Positions 60,670 to 64,000 of a DNA stretch of 64,000 nucleotides are shown here, piece after piece; position 1 is the first letter of the stretch; each line of letters begins with the position of its first letter. Position numbers and translations under genes: made by a program. Source of the stretch: an uncultured Collinsella sp. (lineage in GTDB: Bacteria; Actinomycetota; Coriobacteriia; Coriobacteriales; Coriobacteriaceae). The stretch covers positions 58,534 through 122,533 of the forward strand of contig CAUGTZ010000004.1 of assembly GCA_959602645.1 (NCBI GenBank), read 5' to 3'. Under the pieces are notes generated by a model. The model saw only the letters and a list, made by a program, of their open reading frames with translations, ran no database searches and was not told where the DNA came from.

Positions 60670-61483
60670 GAGAGCATCTGGCTCACACAGCGCTGCACGG
60701 CGGCGTAGTTGGAGCCCAACCGTCGCTTGCGCTCCTCGCCGTTGCCGTAGTCGCCGTTGATGACGGTGCGTGCCAGCGCGTCGATGTCGACCTCGCCACT
60801 GCCGGACGAAGAAGAACCGCCGGAACCACCGCCGAGAGAATCCGGTTCACCTCGGCCTGCACCTCGAAGTAGCGCGAGCCCAGGGCCCGTTTACGCGCCT
60901 CGCCGTTGCCGAACTCCTCGTTGATGACGCGCCACGCCAGGCTCGCCACGTCACCCGAGGGCGCAGAGCCGCCACTGCCGGAAGACCCCGCAGCCACGGT
61001 GTCCGAAGACCCGGCGCCTCGGCAGATGCGCGGGCGCAGGGCCGCCCTGCGCCCGGCGGCGATGTAGGGCGCGGGGCAGATCTTGTCGGTCACGTCGTAG
61101 CGGCGGATGACGCCGCCCTCGGAGATGCCGTAGCGCTTCATGAGGGTCTGCACGAGCCAGGCGAGCTTGCCCGCCTCGACCTCGCTGTAGTCCTCGCTAG
61201 CGCTCACGGCCTCGATGCCGACGCTGCGGCAGTTCATGAGCCAGTTGCCGGCGTGCCAGGCGGTGTCGCCCTCGGCCACGCTCTGGTAGATCTCGTCGGT
61301 GATGTCGCCCACGAAGTAGCGGGCGGACGACCCCTGCCGCTCGTTGTGCGAGAAGTAGATCGCGTTGTTGCGGGCCGACGCCAGAGTCGCCGTGTAGTGG
61401 ATCACGATGCGGTCGATGGCGTGCGAGCGCCTGCGCGTCATGCGGTCGCTGCCGCACTGCTTGAACAGGATGCTATGCCCCAT
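60666..61483 (-). pseudogene. Phage endolysin: amidase with two CW_7 repeats, one frameshifted
   Basis: N-terminal N-acetylmuramoyl-L-alanine amidase_2 fold (IDRIVIHYTATLASARN, DTAWHAGNWLMNCRSVGIEAV), a Gly/Ser linker, CW_7 wall-binding repeat 1 (DVASLAWRVINEEFGNGEARKRALGSRYFEVQAEVNRIL), then repeat 2 (DIDALARTVINGDYGNGEERKRRLGSNYAAVQRCVSQML). Repeat 2 is in another frame: a missing base in CTCTCGGCGGTGG (about 60826-60838) moves it. Without the shift the frame ends at 60683. ATG 61483 follows AAGGAGG. A sequencing error at a G run is possible. Confidence 0.75.
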
Positions 61484-61610
61484 TGGCGCTGACCTCCTTG
61501 AATCCCGCGTCCTCGCCCTCCTCGGGCTTGAAGTCGCTGGGCGTGTCGGGCTCGCAGCCGGGCTCGCGCAACTCCTCCCAGCGCTCCTCCTCGCTTGCGT
61601 ACTCACTCAT
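61473..61610 (-). CDS. Small acidic phage protein
   Basis: A 45-residue peptide, 16 of them Glu or Asp, starting MSEYASEEERWEELREPG. It lies between holin and endolysin with overlaps on both sides (8 and 11 bases) and its sequence carries the endolysin ribosome-binding site. Typical of small lysis-cassette genes; function unknown. Confidence 0.6.
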   Translation of the reverse strand: MSEYASEEERWEELREPGCEPDTPSDFKPEEGEDAGFKEVSANGA

Positions 61611-61815
61611 AGGAATCGCCCGCCTTTCCCAGCTCGGCAATAACGGGCGAGAGCACGGCCATCACCATGGCCACGCACAGCGCGCGCCGCGTGGGGTCGA
61701 GCACGGCCACGCCCATGAGCAGGTCGACGTTGGCCACTACGACGCCCAGGACGCCCTGGACGACCGTGCGCATAAAGCGCCACTGCCGCTCGTTGCTCGT
61801 CAGAAAACGGTTCAT
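61603..61815 (-). CDS. Holin-like protein
   Basis: A 70-residue protein with two hydrophobic segments (VVQGVLGVVVANVDLLMGVAV and RALCVAMVMAVLSPVIAEL) and charged ends, immediately before the endolysin gene and overlapping its neighbours, as holins do. Family not recognised. Confidence 0.6.
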   Translation of the reverse strand: MNRFLTSNERQWRFMRTVVQGVLGVVVANVDLLMGVAVLDPTRRALCVAMVMAVLSPVIAELGKAGDSYE

Positions 61816-62030
61816 CTGCCGCTCCTCTCCTCAAGAGCGTCAACGTCGCGCCTGACCACGGCCATGTCCTGCTCGAGCTTGTAGGTGCGCTCGATGAGGC
61901 AGTTGTGCTTCTCAACGCGCCGCGCGAGCTCGTCAATCTTGAGCTCCATCACCGCGCGGCTTCGCGAGTTCGACGCGATCACCCCGACCTGCGTCACGAC
62001 GCCGATGAGCGCCACCGCAATAGACTCCAC
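61812..62030 (-). CDS. Small protein with membrane helix and coiled coil (XhlA-like)
   Basis: Seventy-two residues from GTG 62030 (GGGAGG 5 bases upstream): one helix (IAVALIGVVTQVGVIA), then a coiled coil (MELKIDELARRVEKHNCLIERTYKLEQDMAVVRRDVDALEE). This resembles XhlA/haemolysin-type phage lysis accessory proteins. It overlaps the holin gene by 4 bases. Confidence 0.6.
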   Translation of the reverse strand: MESIAVALIGVVTQVGVIASNSRSRAVMELKIDELARRVEKHNCLIERTYKLEQDMAVVRRDVDALEERSGR

Positions 62031-62187
62031 AAGGACCTCCCAGCAGAACATGGACCAACTTCAACGGCCCCATCATCCGCTGCGGTCACAAATCAGCTGG
62101 TAGCTGAATCGCTGCTATAAAAAGCGAGGTAAAATAAGAAAAAGCACAGTAACGATTGTTCGAAAGAGTCGCTAACGGGAGGTAGAA

Positions 62188-62574
62188 ATGGAAAGCCGGC
62201 TTTACGAGGAGGGGTACGACGAAAGTCTCTTGAGAGCTGTAGCGGCTCTTAACGAGACTCCTGCATCCACGGAAGCAATCCTGGGCCTGTTGCAAAAACA
62301 CTGGGATTTGCCTCGAGGAGAAGCGGAGCAGCTGTTGTCGCAGGAACGCTACGAAGGATTCTTCCAGCGTGATTTCGCAAGATACCTGACGATGTACGAA
62401 GGCTTTTCCAAAGAAAAGGCAAGGGCATATACGACTAGCCACATGAACCTTCTGGCTCTGCGAAAAATCGAAAGGCCGTGGGCTATCGAGTACAACAGGC
62501 TTTATCGCCAGATCGAAAAGCAGAAGCCTCAAATAAAGGGGAAGGTTCACCTATCTTCCGAAATCGAGGAGTAA
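62188..62574 (+). CDS. Hypothetical 128-residue helical protein inside the prophage remnant
   Basis: No family recognised. It is mostly alpha-helical, starting MESRLYEEGYDESLLRAVAAL, with QERYEGFFQRDFARYLTMYEGF and a C-terminal charged helix. It runs opposite to the flanking phage genes, has GGGAGG before the ATG and is followed by a 13-bp perfect hairpin (62638-62686). The position, between lysis and tail genes but opposite strand, is that of a lysogenic conversion or defence gene. Confidence 0.6.
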   Translation: MESRLYEEGYDESLLRAVAALNETPASTEAILGLLQKHWDLPRGEAEQLLSQERYEGFFQRDFARYLTMYEGFSKEKARAYTTSHMNLLALRKIERPWAIEYNRLYRQIEKQKPQIKGKVHLSSEIEE

Positions 62575-62637
62575 AGCAGTTCTCGCTACACGCCGCCGCA
62601 TCCCATCGCCTAACCCACACCACGGGGGCGGCGCGCT

Positions 62638-62686
62638 CACCCCTGGCAGCAGCGCAGGAAGGGCGCCTGCGCAGCTGCCAGGGGTG
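62638..62686. terminator. 13-bp perfect inverted repeat between convergent genes
   Basis: CACCCCTGGCAGC (62638-62650) and its exact complement (62674-62686), with a second inner stem GCGCAGG/CCTGCGC. No T-run. Confidence 0.65.
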
Positions 62687-62709
62687 CCATTATGCTCAGT
62701 CCCAAGCCG

Positions 62710-63465
62710 CTACCCGGCAGTGAGGTAGCCCGCCTGCCCCTCGCGGTCGATGTGGCACATCGCGTACGTCGTCTGCTTAGAGTCGTAGGTCGTGCCGTTG
62801 CCACCCGCGATGGCCTTGCAGTTGTAGAACGTGGAAGAGCCCGTGCACCCGCTCGGCAGCCCCCAGTCGGCATCGACCAGGATGCGCTCAAGGGCGGTGC
62901 AGGCACCGAACGTGTAGAGCATGCTAGAAAGCGACGCCAGACTCATGCCCCGCAGATCGAGCTCGGTGAGCGCGGAGCACGAGTTGAACGTACGGTTCAT
63001 GTAGGCCACGCCGCGCAGGTTCGCCATGCCAGAGACCGAGGTCAGGGCGTTGCAACTGTAGAACCAGTAGTTCAGGTTCACGTTGGCGACCCTCGATGTG
63101 TCGGCGGCGATGGTCACGCGCTTCACGCTCTTGCCGAACGAAGCCCAGGGCGTCGCCTGGATCGCGGCGTACTTGGCGTTGGCGCAAAGCGTGTCGGAGG
63201 CCAGCACCTCGCGACCTGTCGCATCGGCCTTGGCGAACCCGATCTTGAGCTCGCCGTCGGCGAACAGCGTGGCGTTGAGCCAGGTGCGGACTTCGTACTC
63301 GGGGTCAGTCAGAACGCCACCCGCCCCCAGCTTGAGGACGGAGGCGCCGGAGGTCTGGAACGGCACGAAGCCGTCGGTGCCGCCCATTGAGTTCGATTTG
63401 AGTTTCACGGGCCCCGAAACGTCCCCGTTTCGGGGCCCGGGGACAAAAATCGCACGTCTACTCAC
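62710..63465 (-). CDS. BspA-like leucine-rich surface or tail protein
   Basis: About 251 residues. N-terminal region with FVPFQTSGASVLKLGAGGVLTDPEYEVRTWLNATLF, then BspA/DUF285-like leucine-rich units (SVSGMANLRGVAYMNRTFNSCSALTELDLRGMSLASLSSMLYTFGACTALERI), ending with FYNCKAIAGGNGTTYDSKQTTYAMCHIDREGQAGYLT. Found upstream of the lysis cassette, so a phage tail fibre or tip is likely. GTG 63465 or ATG 63387 may be the start. A 12-bp perfect palindrome (63409-63438) lies within the first codons. Confidence 0.6.
   Translation of the reverse strand: MSRRAIFVPGPRNGDVSGPVKLKSNSMGGTDGFVPFQTSGASVLKLGAGGVLTDPEYEVRTWLNATLFADGELKIGFAKADATGREVLASDTLCANAKYAAIQATPWASFGKSVKRVTIAADTSRVANVNLNYWFYSCNALTSVSGMANLRGVAYMNRTFNSCSALTELDLRGMSLASLSSMLYTFGACTALERILVDADWGLPSGCTGSSTFYNCKAIAGGNGTTYDSKQTTYAMCHIDREGQAGYLTAG
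63409..63438. repeat. 12-bp perfect palindrome
   Basis: GGGCCCCGAAAC and GTTTCGGGGCCC, loop of 6. It lies at the 5' end of the leucine-rich protein gene. Confidence 0.7.
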
Positions 63466-63557
63466 TTGGGATAAATCCTTACTCCCATTCCTCCGAATAC
63501 CGCCCAGTGCTTTGCCATCTTGAAACACTGGGAGTAAATAGCGAAATAGCAGGTGAA

Positions 63558-63738
63558 AGGGAGTAAAAGACCAAAGAAAAAGCCTCCGTCCCAACGCGGG
63601 AACGGAGGCTAGGAAATCGTTTTTACTCACCGCCGTCGCTGGTGGCTTTGCCATGACTGTCGTACGAAACGAAACTCAGCGGCACAGTGCGTCACTCAAA
63701 AGTGCAGGTCAGAACCCTATCAGCCTACTCCCACTCGA
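63558..63738 (+). repeat. Direct repeat with 54278-54459
   Basis: Second copy of the 180-base repeat described at 54278; same order of hairpin, GGTGGCTTTGCCATGACT and CTACTCCCACTCGA. Confidence 0.7.
63725..63738 (+). other. Attachment-site-like core 4
   Basis: CTACTCCCACTCGA, identical to copy 2's core and to 13 of 14 bases of the guaA 3' end (TTACTCCCACTCGA at 22782). To its right the DNA is AT-rich and differs completely from copies 1-3. A possible integrase 3' end follows 190 bases on. Confidence 0.55.
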
Positions 63739-63777
63739 CAAATTCAAGTATATGAGGAAGTATTTCTCTTGAATTTA

Positions 63778-63815
63778 CAGGTAAAATATTCGCAAATTTG
63801 CTAATATTTTACCTG
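63778..63815. repeat. 38-bp palindrome
   Basis: CAGGTAAAATATT-C-GCAAATTTGC-T-AATATTTTACCTG: almost perfect across its whole length. AAATTCAAG/CTTGAATTT (63740-63748, 63768-63776) forms a further inverted repeat beside core 4. Possible recombinase or accessory protein binding sites. Confidence 0.75.
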
Positions 63816-63877
63816 CTATTTTCGGCTGTCAATTTTCTTAGTATCAAAATAGTATCACAAGAGGCTGGAAAATGCAA

Positions 63878-63907
63878 CAGAATTATGTGGAGCTCTACAT
63901 AATTCTG
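63878..63907. terminator. 30-bp palindrome downstream of the rightmost gene
   Basis: CAGAATTATGT-G-GAGCTC-T-ACATAATTCTG. It lies 22 bases after the stop of the partial minus-strand gene and may be its terminator. Confidence 0.55.
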
Positions 63908-63929
63908 TAACCTTCTTTGCTGTGGTGTA

Positions 63930-64000
63930 TCAAGTAATCTTACTGAACATATGGCGCACCTTGTCCAGGCGGCTGTTTGGACGGCGGGGCTGGATGACCG
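63930..64000 (-). CDS. Partial 3' end of a gene, possibly a tyrosine recombinase
   Basis: The last 23 codons of a frame running in from the right edge: VIQPRRPNSRLDKVRHMFSKIT and a stop. The identity is not decided by these residues. The place next to an att-like core, with palindromes between, is where the integrase gene of an integrated element is expected. Confidence 0.3.
   Translation of the reverse strand, partial: VIQPRRPNSRLDKVRHMFSKIT

Noticed and set aside
1..64000. CRISPR array, rRNA or tRNA genes
   Set aside because: I found no evenly spaced repeats with unique spacers, no cas genes and no clear tRNA or rRNA sequence in the window.

Overview
The window looks like a chromosomal segment of a high-GC gut actinobacterium of the Coriobacteriia, most probably Collinsella. 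This rests on GC-rich codon use, a LAGTGD-type sortase signal on a large surface protein, a TlpA / 4Fe-4S / CD1871A-type redox operon and many GGGAC-containing intergenic palindromes. The genus is an inference from gene content, not a database match.

Positions 1-36,000 are mostly core genome. They hold a ClC-type chloride channel, a LOG nucleotide hydrolase, a small K+ channel, a hybrid histidine kinase with two solute-binding domains, a PPOX flavoprotein, a MalY-type C-S lyase, TrmO, an XRE/zinc-ribbon/TipAS regulator, glutaredoxin, a tRNA-dihydrouridine synthase, a 1,084-residue ABC exporter with FtsX-like permeases, and a CoA-disulfide-reductase/rhodanese preceded by a 52-codon rhodanese fragment. 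A two-component system stands divergent from a TlpA / 4Fe-4S / CXXC operon. Then come a stand-alone GMP synthase ATP-pyrophosphatase subunit, a LuxR regulator beside the surface protein, an acetyltransferase, and a second type IIA topoisomerase pair. The intergenic spaces carry a family of near-perfect palindromes and one very large hairpin (11,223-11,404).

From about 36,000 the content becomes accessory. A P-loop ATPase follows three 19-bp repeats. Next is a duplicated TetR/sirtuin locus (38,002-44,683). The first copy is intact: TetR, a palindromic operator over the -10 box, then three consecutive Sir2 genes of the SirTM (class M) type. The second copy has its own TetR and operator, but its sirtuin genes are cut and a pair of radical SAM genes lies between the N-terminal remnant of the first sirtuin and the C-terminal remnant of the third. 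After this come a MerR-controlled flavodoxin and CMD/cupin operon, and a three-methyltransferase operon behind a DtxR/IdeR-like iron box.

From about 49,700 to the end the DNA is a patchwork of integrated elements. Three copies of a roughly 400-bp repeat, plus a fourth short core next to a possible integrase 3' end, all begin with a sequence matching the 3' end of guaA, so they look like recombinase attachment sites. The segments between them hold a Mef/Msr-like macrolide-resistance pair, an Abi_2 gene followed by two copies of a structured RNA, a yjdF riboswitch with its gene (and an orphan copy of the riboswitch), a TenpN-like type III toxin, an unusual Ser/Thr kinase, and a prophage remnant with lysis genes and a leucine-rich surface or tail protein. 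Abi, toxin and kinase together form a small defence island bounded by attachment-site repeats.
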